Assembly (NCBI RefSeq): GCF_041381155.1
Contig: NC_091142.1
Location: 5,211,778 to 5,275,777 of the forward strand
Direction: 5' to 3'
DNA length: 64,000 nucleotides
Source of the DNA: Argopecten irradians
Lineage: Eukaryota; Mollusca; Bivalvia; Pectinida; Pectinidae
Shown: positions 48,925-59,111 of the stretch, one piece after another
Layout of the letters: every line of letters begins with the position of its first letter
How positions within the stretch are numbered: position 1 is the stretch's first letter
Notes under the pieces: generated by a model
What the model saw: the letters and a program-made list of their open reading frames with translations, nothing else
Databases searched by the model: none
Told to the model about the DNA's origin: nothing
Translations under genes and position numbers: made by a program

Positions 48925-49185
48925 TTATCGTAAAAGGCGACTAAATTTGGAATCGTATCTTTTCTCATCTTCCCCTTTCTAACGTCTTGCCTTAGCGCTG
49001 CCTATTTTCTTTGTTTTTTTTTGAGCGGCACGTTCGTCAACCAGTCGTCCCACCCCCTTAATTCTGAACGCTAAGCAGGAACAGAAACTACCACTTTTAT
49101 AGAGTTAGGCGTTTCTCGACCAGGGAGCAGACCCCAGAGCCTACCTAACAGGGGCGAGCACTCAACAGAAGGCCAAAAGTGCAAA
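48925..49185. mobile_element. two opposed SINE-like fragments
   Basis: 48925-49005 is a plus-strand head (ATCGTAAAAGGCGACTAAAT). 49025-49185 is a minus-strand middle section (ACCAGTCGTCCCACCCCC, CAGGAACAGAAACTACCACT, AGGGGCGAGCACTCAACAG). They meet at a T-rich junction. Confidence 0.8.
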
Positions 49186-49983
49186 AATGGCAGTAAAGTA
49201 ATAGGCCTAAAGGTACTCGGGAGATAGTTTTAATAATTGAAATAAAACGGAGAGCGTGTATATATCAGCAAAAAGGGCGGAGTTTATTGATATGATTCTT
49301 GCAAGTATTCTCGTCATTTACATTGTATTGTATTACGAGCACTTACCCCGAGGTATACATCGAAACCAGTGGTGCCTCTATGCTCCATAATCGATTCCAA
49401 GTCACAATATTAATGCTTTTGTAGTCAGTCTATATTTTCTAGAACTTTTTCTAAATCTCCAATCTTTCGTAACGAGGCCCATCACATGTCACAAGATTTG
49501 CGTCACCCAGACGCTTCGCAAATATAACACTACATATATACACTATATACAACAATTGGTCGACACACTCTGGATAACAATCAATGTGTGTGTGTTGTTG
49601 TGATTCATCAAAGTTGTGGATAAAAGATATGTCATTTTACGTGTTACAGGGGTCGATTGGGTTGCAAACTGCATGAACCACAAAATCGTTCTTCTGTTTA
49701 TCTTTTTATTCTGTTTATAAACCCTACAACAACAAACAATCATCTATCATACATACATATAAAACGGACCGACTGACAAGGGACATAATTCGCGCATGCA
49801 TGGTATTGTAATAGAGCTAATATGAAAAATAAACAATATATACTAAGGTTAAATATACAGATTTTTACATATCAGAATATTTATATAAATAGATCAACAA
49901 TATTTAGATAGCTGAATAACTTCTGATATCAAAGGAACATTTGGGGGTACAAGCAAAATTTAAACGATCATAGAGCATTTTAT

Positions 49984-50217
49984 CTAGCTATGATCATAAG
50001 AACGTTTGACAGACGAAAATTGAGGTACGCCCGGCAGCATGGATGCAGGTGGATTGTTTATATCCCGTCTGGAATTGTTTTCACCGATGTCAATAATGAA
50101 TTCTACACCAACTTCTCGTCTTTTGGGGATGATACCCTCCAACCACAGCTGCTGCACGACCATTTTTTCAGTCTTCCTTTTACTCCATTCTTCAATGACA
50201 CAATCCAGTATATTCAA
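49984..50217 (-). pseudogene. possible fragment of a COR-domain-like protein, C-terminal piece
   Basis: A 77-codon minus-strand stretch with LDCVIEEWSKRKTEKMVVQQ, LWLEGIIPKRREVGVEFIID and NNPPASMLPGVPQF. The spacing of a W/L-rich helix, a hydrophobic strand and a P..SMLPG motif reminds me of the end of COR domains of Roco-type GTPases (usually ..PSLLP). A plus-strand frame over the same bases is also open for 83 codons, so coding strand is not certain. Confidence 0.22.
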
Positions 50218-50384
50218 TTATCAACTCCTTGGGTGGCATGAGGGCAATATTATTGTCATTTCCAAATTATCGGATATCGTGCTGCAAATGACACTGAAAG
50301 GCTCAAAGACATGAACTTTAATATAGTGTTTTCAAATCATCATAAAAATGTCAATAGAATCAGTATTGAAATTTAATTGATTTT

Positions 50385-50440
50385 GATTGATATCAAAAAT
50401 TAATTGAGATAGGTATCAAAAATTAATTGAGATAGGTACT
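50385..50440. repeat. 26-bp tandem duplication
   Basis: TATCAAAAATTAATTGAGAT then AGG is present twice in tandem, with a partial third. Confidence 0.7.
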
Positions 50441-50754
50441 GTGTATATTTTATACACGGTCACTGCAAATTACATACTACCGAATCCGATCTCTGTCCAC
50501 TGATGTCCAGCTCCATAAGTTAACGTTCAAGTGTTTTCAATCAATTAAAAAACCAAATAAGATAAATAAATAAAAACTATGCATGCTACAGCAGCAAACG
50601 AGTCAAATTAAGGTACCTGTGAAATGACCCTGGCTGTTCATATCACTTTAAACAAAATGCAGTAAGGCTTTGTGGATTAATTCGGTTCCTTGAGAAAGTA
50701 TAAATACTATTTTGGTTTAAAAACCCTTTTTACAAGGGACATATATTAGTGGAA

Positions 50755-51246
50755 TAACTCGGTCCTGCAAGTAGGGCTTTAGAAATGTACCTGCTGCCCC
50801 TATTGCATGATCGTAAAAGGCGACTAAATTTAGGATATTATTTCTCTTCTTCCTAACTGACTTCGTTCTTCCTAATGCCCCGCTTTGCACCGCCTCACGT
50901 ATGACCTTATCTTAAGCGTTCGCCCCTGTGAGGTAGGCTGTGGGTTATGTCCCCTGGTCGAGACATACCAAAGTCTATAAAAGTGGTAGTTTCTGCTCCT
51001 GCTTAGGGCTCAGCATAAAGGGAGTAGGACGACTGATTTGCCCGTTTTCAGTATTATGTGACCGGGTGACGTGTGTTGCTTGGTGCATGCTTCAGTGATA
51101 TAGCACTATAAAAAGGGCAAGAGTTCCACTATACAAGAGACGAATAGACCGACACGCACACTTCATACACGCAACACATCACATACATAGGAGGCCGTCC
51201 TTAAATGACCCTAGCTGTAAATATGAAGTTAATTAATCAAACAGGA
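50755..51246 (+). mobile_element. SINE-like element, full length with target-site duplication
   Basis: Flanked by an 8-bp direct repeat TAGTGGAA (50747-50754 and 51247-51254), which fixes the full length at about 492 bp. Head CGGTCCTGCAAGTAGGGCTT, then CTGCTGCCCCTATTGCATGA, AAGTGGTAGTTTCTGCTCCT, TATA-like CACTATAAAAAGGGCAAGAG, tail ACCCTAGCTGTAAATATGAA and AATTAATCAAACAGG. Confidence 0.88.
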
Positions 51247-51354
51247 TAGTGGAACAGTCATGAAAAATTCCACAAGTGTAGCATAGAATGGAAACAGAAC
51301 ATGCATGACTTTGCTTAGAAGAGTGCAGAATTCGGAGACAGATTTGTTCCTGTT

Positions 51355-51451
51355 GCATGTCATATGTGGTATTTATAGGAGTCTCTAGCGTCTTTCAGTT
51401 GACCGTCGAAAAAGTCCAGGATGTTTTGCAGTTCATCTCTGCCATGGGTTT
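51355..51451 (-). pseudogene. unrecognised minus-strand coding-like fragment
   Basis: After a possible acceptor (cagcagcag) the minus strand reads GIQTHGRDELQNILDFFDGQ then LKDARDSYKYHI and a stop. The helical, charged composition looks coding. It lies between the COR-like pieces at 50.0 and 52.0 kb on the same strand and may belong to the same gene or gene remnant. Confidence 0.2.
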
Positions 51452-51540
51452 GAATACCTGCTGCTGACTATGGTAGTTTACTGGGATCAAGAATGGTTTT
51501 CATACGCGATAATACATGCATATTTTTTCATCAAAACGGG

Positions 51541-51758
51541 TGGGGTGTGTTGCCTGGTGTCTTCAGCGGCATTCTTCAGTGATATAGCACTATGAAAAGG
51601 GCAACAGTTCCAATATACAAGAAGACACAACACGAATAAACCGCAGTCTCCCAAAACATGTACCTCGCACAACATTCACGCAACACACCGCATACATGGG
51701 AGGCCGTCCTTACATGACCATAGCTGTTAATAGGACGTTAATTAATCAAACAAACAAA
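51541..51758 (+). mobile_element. SINE-like element, short form with target-site duplication
   Basis: A 5'-short copy that starts TGGGGTGTGTTGCCTGGTGT and ends TGTTAATAGGACGTTAATTA then ATCAAACAAACAAA. An 11-bp direct repeat CAAAACGGGTG occurs at 51532-51542 and 51759-51769, overlapping the first bases of the element. This supports target-primed retroposition. Confidence 0.88.
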
Positions 51759-51851
51759 CAAAACGGGTGTCTCATTCTTGGACAAGATTTCTCACAAATG
51801 TGTTTTTCGGGTTTTTTGCATGAGTTTTCATATTTTCAGTTACATTTAGTT

Positions 51852-52100
51852 CTATACCACAATAGGCATTGCCTGCAAAGATTTGCTGCAAAACATCCTG
51901 GAGAGATCTTGCATTAAAGTTTTAGGAGACAAAACCATCATTTCAACCTGGCCAACATCAAGGACATCCCGATGGAAATAAATACCTGCCCCTGTCAAAT
52001 GTCCCAGGATGTTCTTGAGTGTTGACAAGGTTGAACTGAAAGAAATGGATTTAAGTTTTTTCAGAAATCCTTTTGCTTTGGAAGAGGTTATCGGCACACC
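51852..52100 (-). CDS. possible exon of a COR-domain-like protein
   Basis: After a minus-strand acceptor (ttatattttaag) the frame reads VPITSSKAKGFLKKLKSISF, SSTLSTLKNILGHLTGAGIY, FHRDVLDVGQVEMMVLSPKT and LMQDLSRMF, then a stop or a GTATAG donor. The pattern of L..L...G.I.YF, then V.MMVL.P..L..DL...F, resembles the COR (C-terminal-of-Roc) winged-helix segment that follows Roc GTPase domains. No Roc domain is visible upstream. It may be an exon of a real gene or a remnant. Confidence 0.33.
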   Translation of the reverse strand, partial: GVPITSSKAKGFLKKLKSISFSSTLSTLKNILGHLTGAGIYFHRDVLDVGQVEMMVLSPKTLMQDLSRMFCSKSLQAMPIVV

Positions 52101-54040
52101 TTAAAATATAACATTGAAAACATTTACAAAATATAACCCTGTTATATACGCCAGATACGTTGATTGCGAGAAGAACAGCGAATAAGTTTTCATATCGATA
52201 AACACCATCTCCATCCCCCCAATAAAAAAAATCAATACATAAATGAAAATCGAATTTGTATACCGCAGTATGATATTATATGTGGAGTAAGTGCATATTC
52301 CTTGTTTGTTTTCTTTGTGTTTTTTCGTCTTAACCCTAATATTCTACAAAATAGAGCAAAAAGAAGTATTTCTTTTCCTTCTTCTTCGTTGTATTGTGCA
52401 ACATTCCAAAGAATATTGTCGCACATTTTGTGCATAGAAGGAGGTATAAACTATCCACGGTGGCTCTCCTGTCTAAGTTAGGGTTGGTATCAGCTGGACC
52501 TTACTAAAGCTGTGGGAGGCATCAGCATGTTTCGCTATTCAAAATAGTCGTCTGCTACAGCCAGTACTGTCCTGTCTCTGTGCACGTGGTGACTTACCTG
52601 TATCATGCTTGATTACTTCTCCTGGGGTTCATCAGATCTGATGCTCAGGCACCCAGACTGATATTGTATATATTTTTTTAATTCTATTTCACTTACACAA
52701 GGCTGGGTGTTTTTTTTTAAATATTTATTAGAACCGCAGCAAATACGACATTTGGTTCCAGTGATAGTGTAACCTATATACCTAGAACCTAGGATGGTGT
52801 GAAATAGATTAAATATTATCCAGATAGCTGCTAAATAACGCTGTAAATATCTATCAGATCCTAAGAATATCGTGACCGATGCAAGAATTTGTATGAAACG
52901 CCTCTTGAAGTTTACACAAAACAAATGTGTTTAGCATTGCCAATAATGTTAATTTATAGTAAATATACAAAATGCGATTTTTATATTTGTGTGTGTGAAT
53001 GTTTTTGTAGAAAGATAACATACCAAAACAATCGACAATATTTTCAACTTGTAGAAGAATATTCGAATATTTAGATTAAAAAAGGCAAATTTCACTAAAT
53101 CTTACCTCACAAGAATTACATAAGTCAGGGGGGAAAGCATGATATCGGCTAAAATAAAATAGTACCGATTCGCATATCGTCTGCTTCCTATGATGTCAGA
53201 CAACAGCGTTCAAAAAACGAAAGTCTGGAAAAGCGCTCAGGTGACCCCAACCTTTGTTTGTTTGTTTGATTAATTAACGTCCTTTAAAGTTGTATGGTCT
53301 ATCACTTTCGCTCTTTTTGTCATAGTGAAAACTGTTTAAGTGTTATACACATTTTTCCCCGTCTGTCCGAGGTTTAAACTTTCTACTTTTACCACTTTTT
53401 ATAAAGTTGCAGCACTGGAAGTATTTTTAATCATAGAAGTAAAAAATCTTTTTAACGTGTACACGTCAAAAATAAGCTCGAAAGATGCCGAATCATTCCA
53501 AACTCTTCCGAACATCGTCGCGACAATCTCGAAGTAACACGAGAGATGTGAAACCAAATGTCAACAATTTTTTTCATAAACAAAACATGTGGTCGAACTC
53601 AGCAGACCGGATTTACAAAGAAAATAATGCATGCACATTACAATATTTGATACACACAATATTGAATTACGGCAATGTGTGAATTAGATGTTTCAAATAC
53701 TCGCTCTGTGGACATATACCAGCACGATTTGCTCATATTAGCCAGAAGGAAAACGTAAATAAACACATGTGCGCTTACGCTAGTAACCTGGATCACCACG
53801 TGCAGGACGTGTGGACATAAGTCACGTGGTACGATTCGGAATGCCGACAAAAGCCGAAGGTACTGAACATGGCGGTGTTTGAAGGCGCTGTATTCAAAAC
53901 CAGGAATATATGATCCCTAGATTTCGGCGCTCTTATAGGCCTACATATTCTTTTGGGGAGCTCAATCAATAAGTTACATGTGCATGTTCAAATATCAAAT
54001 GTTTAAGCAATATATCGTTACAGTGAAAATTATCAGAAAT
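52101..54040. other. stretch with little recognisable content
   Basis: No confident gene. It holds a tail-only SINE-like fragment on the minus strand (53255-53290, TTTGATTAATTAACGTCCTT) and two weak open segments near 53485 and 53875 that start with plausible ATG codons but lack other support. Confidence 0.35.
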
Positions 54041-54044
54041 ACAA

Positions 54045-54092
54045 CTTTAAACAGCCAAGGTCATATAAGGACGGCCTCCAATGTATTATTCA
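54045..54092 (-). mobile_element. SINE-like tail fragment, inverted
   Basis: AAACAGCCAAGGTCATATAA then GGACGGCCTCCAATGTATTA is the inverse of the family's 3' end. It directly abuts the plus-strand LINE remnant. Confidence 0.7.
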
Positions 54093-54099
54093 CTCAAGA

Positions 54100-55060
54100 T
54101 TCGCTCGACGAGACACAGAGAAAATCAACTGTCATCGACACTAGATTTAGTATTTACTACAGTTGAAGAACAGATTGAGAACCTGAAATATTCTCCAGGA
54201 TTAGGAAAAAATGATCATATTTGAATTCAGTTTAAAATTATTTGTTCGACTGCATCCGTGAAGACCATAAACAAGACAACACGTCGCAACTTCTTGAAAG
54301 GAAATTATGAAGAATAAAGAGAGACTTGCAAGATATAGACTATTAAATACTAGATTCAACTCTAGATGTGGACAAAGCTTGGTAATACTTTGCTGTTATC
54401 CTTGAGAAGATCAGGAGGCCAGATCAACCAGCATTAAAAAGCATCAACTCTGGAAACAGTATCATCACTGTAAAACACCTGAAAACTTTCGACAATATCA
54501 AAAAGTCAGAAACGCTAGCAGGCAATGCAGGAAAGCAAAAAATATCTTTGAAAAAGATTTGGCGACAGATTAAAGACGAATCCAAAACTCTTCACTCATG
54601 TAGAATCCAAAACTGACCAACGATTAACGTCATGGACAATCCGGAAACTGACCCTAGAGAAATTGCAAACGTCCTTAACAACTTCTTTGCAAGCGTCTTT
54701 GTAAACGACAACTTGGCCAATGTACCTCCCTTTCCACGTAGACACCATTAGGAACAAACTGACACCATTGATATAACTGAAGATAAAGTCCACAGAGAAA
54801 TATTTCAAATAAATCCCAACAAATCACATGGACCAGACAATTGACATCCGAAGTTTATCTATAAAACAGCCGATGTAATAAAAACACCTCTTCAGATAAT
54901 TTAAAAAAACAAACGAATCAAAGTAAATTATCAACCTCCAGGAAAGAAGTTATAGTTAACCCAATCTTCAAAATAAAAGGCTCAAGAAAGGATCCTAACA
55001 ACTATAGGCCCATTAGTCTGACGTCGGTCCCATCAAAATTATGCAGAAACTTGTTCGATG
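54100..55060 (+). mobile_element. dead LINE fragment (end of endonuclease to start of reverse transcriptase)
   Basis: In shifting frames the plus strand reads LDLVFTTVEEQIENLKYSPG then LGKNDH (endonuclease end, P.LGKSDH type) at about 54143-54220. Then come TPENFRQYQKVRNASRQCRK at about 54470-54540 and RT-start segments NPNKSHGPDN, VIVNPIFKIKGSRKDPNNYR and PISLTSVPSKLC at about 54810-55045. Numerous stops and frameshifts show a long-dead copy. It is of the endonuclease-bearing non-LTR type (Jockey/CR1-like), a different family from the copy at 55335-56600. Confidence 0.82.
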
Positions 55061-55334
55061 AGATTTCTGATGAAGAGATGGTCTTTAAGTACACTACAGT
55101 TCATTCGAAAACGAGAAAGATGAATTTGACCTAACCTTTGACCGTAGAAGAAATATGAAGGTTTCAGCATGTACAGAGATTGGGACGACTCAAAAAGCAA
55201 AAAAATCCAAAGATCAACGAACGTTTTTTAACAAATTGGATTGGTATAGAGTAAGGTTAATCCAGACAATATTAGCATATTCAAGAACCGGTTTTATAAA
55301 GGAAAAGTACATAGATTGTAATGACTTTCCTCAT

Positions 55335-56600
55335 AAGGCCTAAGTTCCTATTAGCTTTGTAAATTTTGCTTTCAATATGGCTAGCCCATCCTCCATTTTC
55401 TGATAATTCGACCCCAAGGTATCTATGAGAAGAAACTTGCTGAAGAGGGATGTTGTTCATAATTAAAGGTAGATGAAAGGGTTTTTCTTCTTTTCTTAGA
55501 TAGTTAAAGATACAGTTTTATTGGGGTTAACGTTAACAGGCGATAACTCAGACCAGTGCTGGAGTTTTAGGATGTTTTCATATAGAATAGCTTCAGAGGT
55601 ATTAGGTGTATCAACTATTTAATATAATGACGTATTATCAGCAAAACATTTAATTAACACATTAATATTATCGGCTATGTCGTTTATAAAAATAAGAAAA
55701 AGTAGTGGGCCAAGGATTGAACCCTGGGGCACACCTGCAGTGACGTTAGTCCATACAGATAATTTTCCATTAATAACAATCCTTTGCTTACGATTATTGA
55801 GTTAATCTTTGAACCATGTTAAGAGTTTACCGCAATTCCAAAGTTTAATAATTTTTGTAAAAGGCCACGGTGCCAAACTCTATCAAAGGCCTTGCTAATA
55901 TCGCAAAACACCATTCGAATTTATTTACCCATATCAAGTGCCGAAAAGATATCGTTATAGATAATGTTAGCTATTGTAAGTAGTTGGTTGACGATGGAGT
56001 CTCCAGACCCAAAACCAGACTGATTAGAAGTTAGTAGGGAGTGGTCAATAATGCAGTTGTAAGTGTTTTTAAAGTCACATCTTTCTATAACTTTACCTAT
56101 TATTGACAGAGGAAAAAATTGTCAATATTTACTAAGAATGGATCGATTCACCTTTTCATGAATGGGTGTAACATTAGTCTGTTTCCATAACAGTGGGAAC
56201 TGACCAAGATCAACAAGTTAAATATTGTATATTGTTTGGAGAGGAATACTGAGAATATTGACCGTTTCTTTAAGTAGACGTGGGCTAAGGTCAGGGCCTA
56301 TAGCTTTAGAGCAATCAAGACTAAGTATAACATCTATAACATCTTGAACAGAAATTATTGTATTTGGTATTTCAATGTTACGATTTTTAGTTAGTGGTGG
56401 TAATGGTATGTTGGTGTCGTCCAAGACTGCGAGCTAAAATAGATGTTAAATGCATTTGCCTTGTCAGTATCATCAGACAGTAGTTTACTATCAAAGTATA
56501 ACGGAGGAAAACAGTGTGTTTTTTTTTTCTGAATTTCTGAATAAGGTGTTCACGATTTTCCACCACCGTTTAGAAATTGTGGCTTTCTTATTTTAATTTT
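55335..56600 (-). mobile_element. dead LINE reverse-transcriptase fragment, mutated active site
   Basis: On the minus strand, from right: KRWWKIVNTLFRNSEKKNT, then DVIDVILSLDCSKAIGPDLS with PRLLKE (56218-56424), a FPLLWKQTNVTPI segment, SALDMGK..MVFCDISKAFDRVWHRGL, then GVPQGSILGPLLFLIF and INDIADNINVLIKCFADN, ending near 55335 after HRYLGVELSENGGWASHIE. The first catalytic Asp (FCDISKAFD) is kept, but the usual FADD box reads FADN at 55634-55645 and a stop follows within five codons. Several frameshifts are present. It is inactive and of a Jockey/CR1-like clade (inference). Confidence 0.88.
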
Positions 56601-56989
56601 TTTTCTCAAAGTAATTATTTCAAACGTTTTACTATATTAAGGTTCATGTTAAGGCTTTAACCAGCGATATTTTGCAAGCCTATAACTCATTACTGTGCTG
56701 CAATTGAACAAAACTAACTTCATTAATTGTTGGTATGTACCCTGGCTAACTGTCAGTCTTACTGTGGATATGTTATTTGTGAAGCTGCTTGTAAATTTCT
56801 GTAAAATAAGAGAAAAATGTATATTTCTGAGATATATGAGAAGACATAGTACTCGTGTGAATTGCATTGATGGTACCAAATAAGCATGCTATCGTGTTCA
56901 GTAGTGACTATGCCATTTATAGCAGCCATTTGCATTTACTACAATAGGCTCCTGCGCTATTTGCTGGTCCGATTTTGCCAAACAAACTG

Positions 56990-57640
56990 TTGGAGTACCT
57001 GGCATATTCACAAAGAGTTATGGCCCTTTAATTTACTACAAATGTCATTTTTCTACTATTTCTGTGTAAGAATTAACACATGTTAAAACTTGGTAACAAA
57101 GTTAAATGCCTTAAGGGCTTAGCCACGTTCGATAGCCACTTTTGGCAGATCTTAATTAGCAGAGTTATTGCCCTTTGATTTAATAAATTAAAAAGTCATT
57201 TTCTGCCACTTCCGTACAATAACTGTAATATATATTAACCGATTTTCTTCAAACTTGGTAACAAAGTTAAATGCCTTAAGGGCTCGGCCAAGTTTGATCG
57301 CCACTTGCGACGGACCTTATTGAGCAGAGTTATAACCCTTTGATTAAATAAAAAAAGTCATTTTCTGCCATTTCCCTGCAATAACTCTAATAAATATTAA
57401 CCGATTTTCTTCAAACTTGATTACAAGGTCAAATTCCTTAAGGGCTTGGCCAAGTTCGATTGCCACTTTTGGCCGACATTATGTAGTGGAGTTATGGCCG
57501 TTTGATGTACTAAAAACGTCATTTTCTGTCATTCCCAGTGCAATAATTGTAACAAATGTAAACCGATTTTCTTAAAAGTAAGTATCGAAGTTAAATGCCT
57601 TAAGAGCACAGCCAAGTTTAATAAAACATCTGACTTCAGT
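56990..57640. repeat. 163-bp tandem array, about four copies
   Basis: GTTAAATGCCTTAAGG recurs at 57101, 57266, 57428 (diverged) and 57590, a spacing of 165, 162 and 162 bp. Each unit has a GAGTTAT.GCCCTTTGAT motif, CATTTTCTGCCATTTCC and TTAACCGATTTTCTTCAAAC. Non-coding. Confidence 0.85.
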
Positions 57641-58754
57641 TTATTTTTTTCATTTTTCAACCAAGGTTAAACCTAACCTCAATAATGTTTACCTACAATG
57701 TGTCCTGAAAGCGGGGATGGAAATTCTACGAATTTGCTTGTTTTTATTAACTCTTATAATGATTTGCAACGGAAAATTTTAAGTTAAAGAATGGTTATGA
57801 AATTGAGTTTTGCTTGCCTAATTTGCAAATACTTTTGTATTACAATGAATGGTCCGATATGAAAGGAACACTTTATTTATATGATTATTAAACTTATGTC
57901 CGTCAATAAGCTTCCTTACACGACTCTTTCCCTAAGTTGACCTATAGCTGCAGTGAATGTGGTATATTGGTTCAAGGTTCTTTTAATCTATAGAAAATAT
58001 AGAAAACACCAGTAAGGAGTAAAGATTTTTGTAAATTACGCTAATTTTAGGGATTCTCTCTAATCTAAGACACGTATATGTTCAGACTTAATGCAAGGAA
58101 GGGAGACAACTCCTTTTCACTGATGTAATCATTTTTAATATTTTTAATAATGGATATTTTCATTGACTAACTTTTATAATTAAAACGAAAAAGAAATAAT
58201 TATAATTATAACAGAATCTTGGCTTTAATTACATATCAACAAATACATAGTTGAATGAATGTCATTGTGATAACGTAGTCATTGTGACGTCATATATTTA
58301 CGTATACAAAGATTATACTTACTGTAAACCATTTAATTTTTGCGAAATAAACATTCGCGGATTTATTTATTCGCTTAAAATAACGTATACCCGAAATATG
58401 GTATACGCAAAAATAACCTGGTTACCAGTATCATATCAATTTGTTTTCGTCACAATAACAATGACATATGACAGATGAAATTTCCTAATCAATACACATT
58501 TCTATAAATTACCAACTCTTTAGACTGTCTAAAGTTGTCTTAAGGTATCATCATGGTAAGCTTTTAGTTTTGACGAGTTTCGGCACGGCCGGTTATCGTG
58601 ATTCCGACATGTTTTGTGATATTTGAATTGCTAAAAGATTTGGAAAATATTTCCATGCAATGTCGACAAACTACTAAACTTTTGATTTTTAACAAAAACA
58701 GTATTTCCTGAGTAAAGACTCCATTTTATGTCCCGTTCTGATTGTCTCTTTGCG

Positions 58755-58792
58755 CTAGAATATCTTTGAACACAGTTTTGATGTCACAAATT
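58755..58792 (-). CDS. EF-hand gene C, coding exon 4 (last)
   Basis: A 38-bp exon after the acceptor tttttacttttcag. It completes Glu at position 12 of EF-loop 4 and encodes FVTSKLCSKIF then TAG. Intron 3 (58793-60021) holds the T-run at 59070-59109. Confidence 0.86.
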
Positions 58793-59070
58793 CTGAAAAG
58801 TAAAAACAGAAATCGAATGAGCAAACAACAAAGAACATATTTTAATTGTTTCAACAGAAGAAAAACTAAAAATCAATAATGTTGAAATATGTCAATTTAA
58901 AATGTAACACTTTTATATTAAATTGATTTTAATTAGGAAGCTTTCGAAGAACAGTAAATATTAGTTTGATTTATTTTCAATTTTCATCACTACCAATCAA
59001 TGTCCTTTTACGGATTGTCTCCCCTTGAATATGTTTGTACAATTTTGGTAAATCAGTGGCGTGTCCAGTT

Positions 59071-59111
<41 letters not shown>

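Noticed and set aside
55155..55343. A 62-codon plus-strand frame between the two LINE fragments.
   Set aside because: No recognised domain; it lies at the junction of decayed LINE sequence and may be LINE 3' remnant, but I cannot show it.
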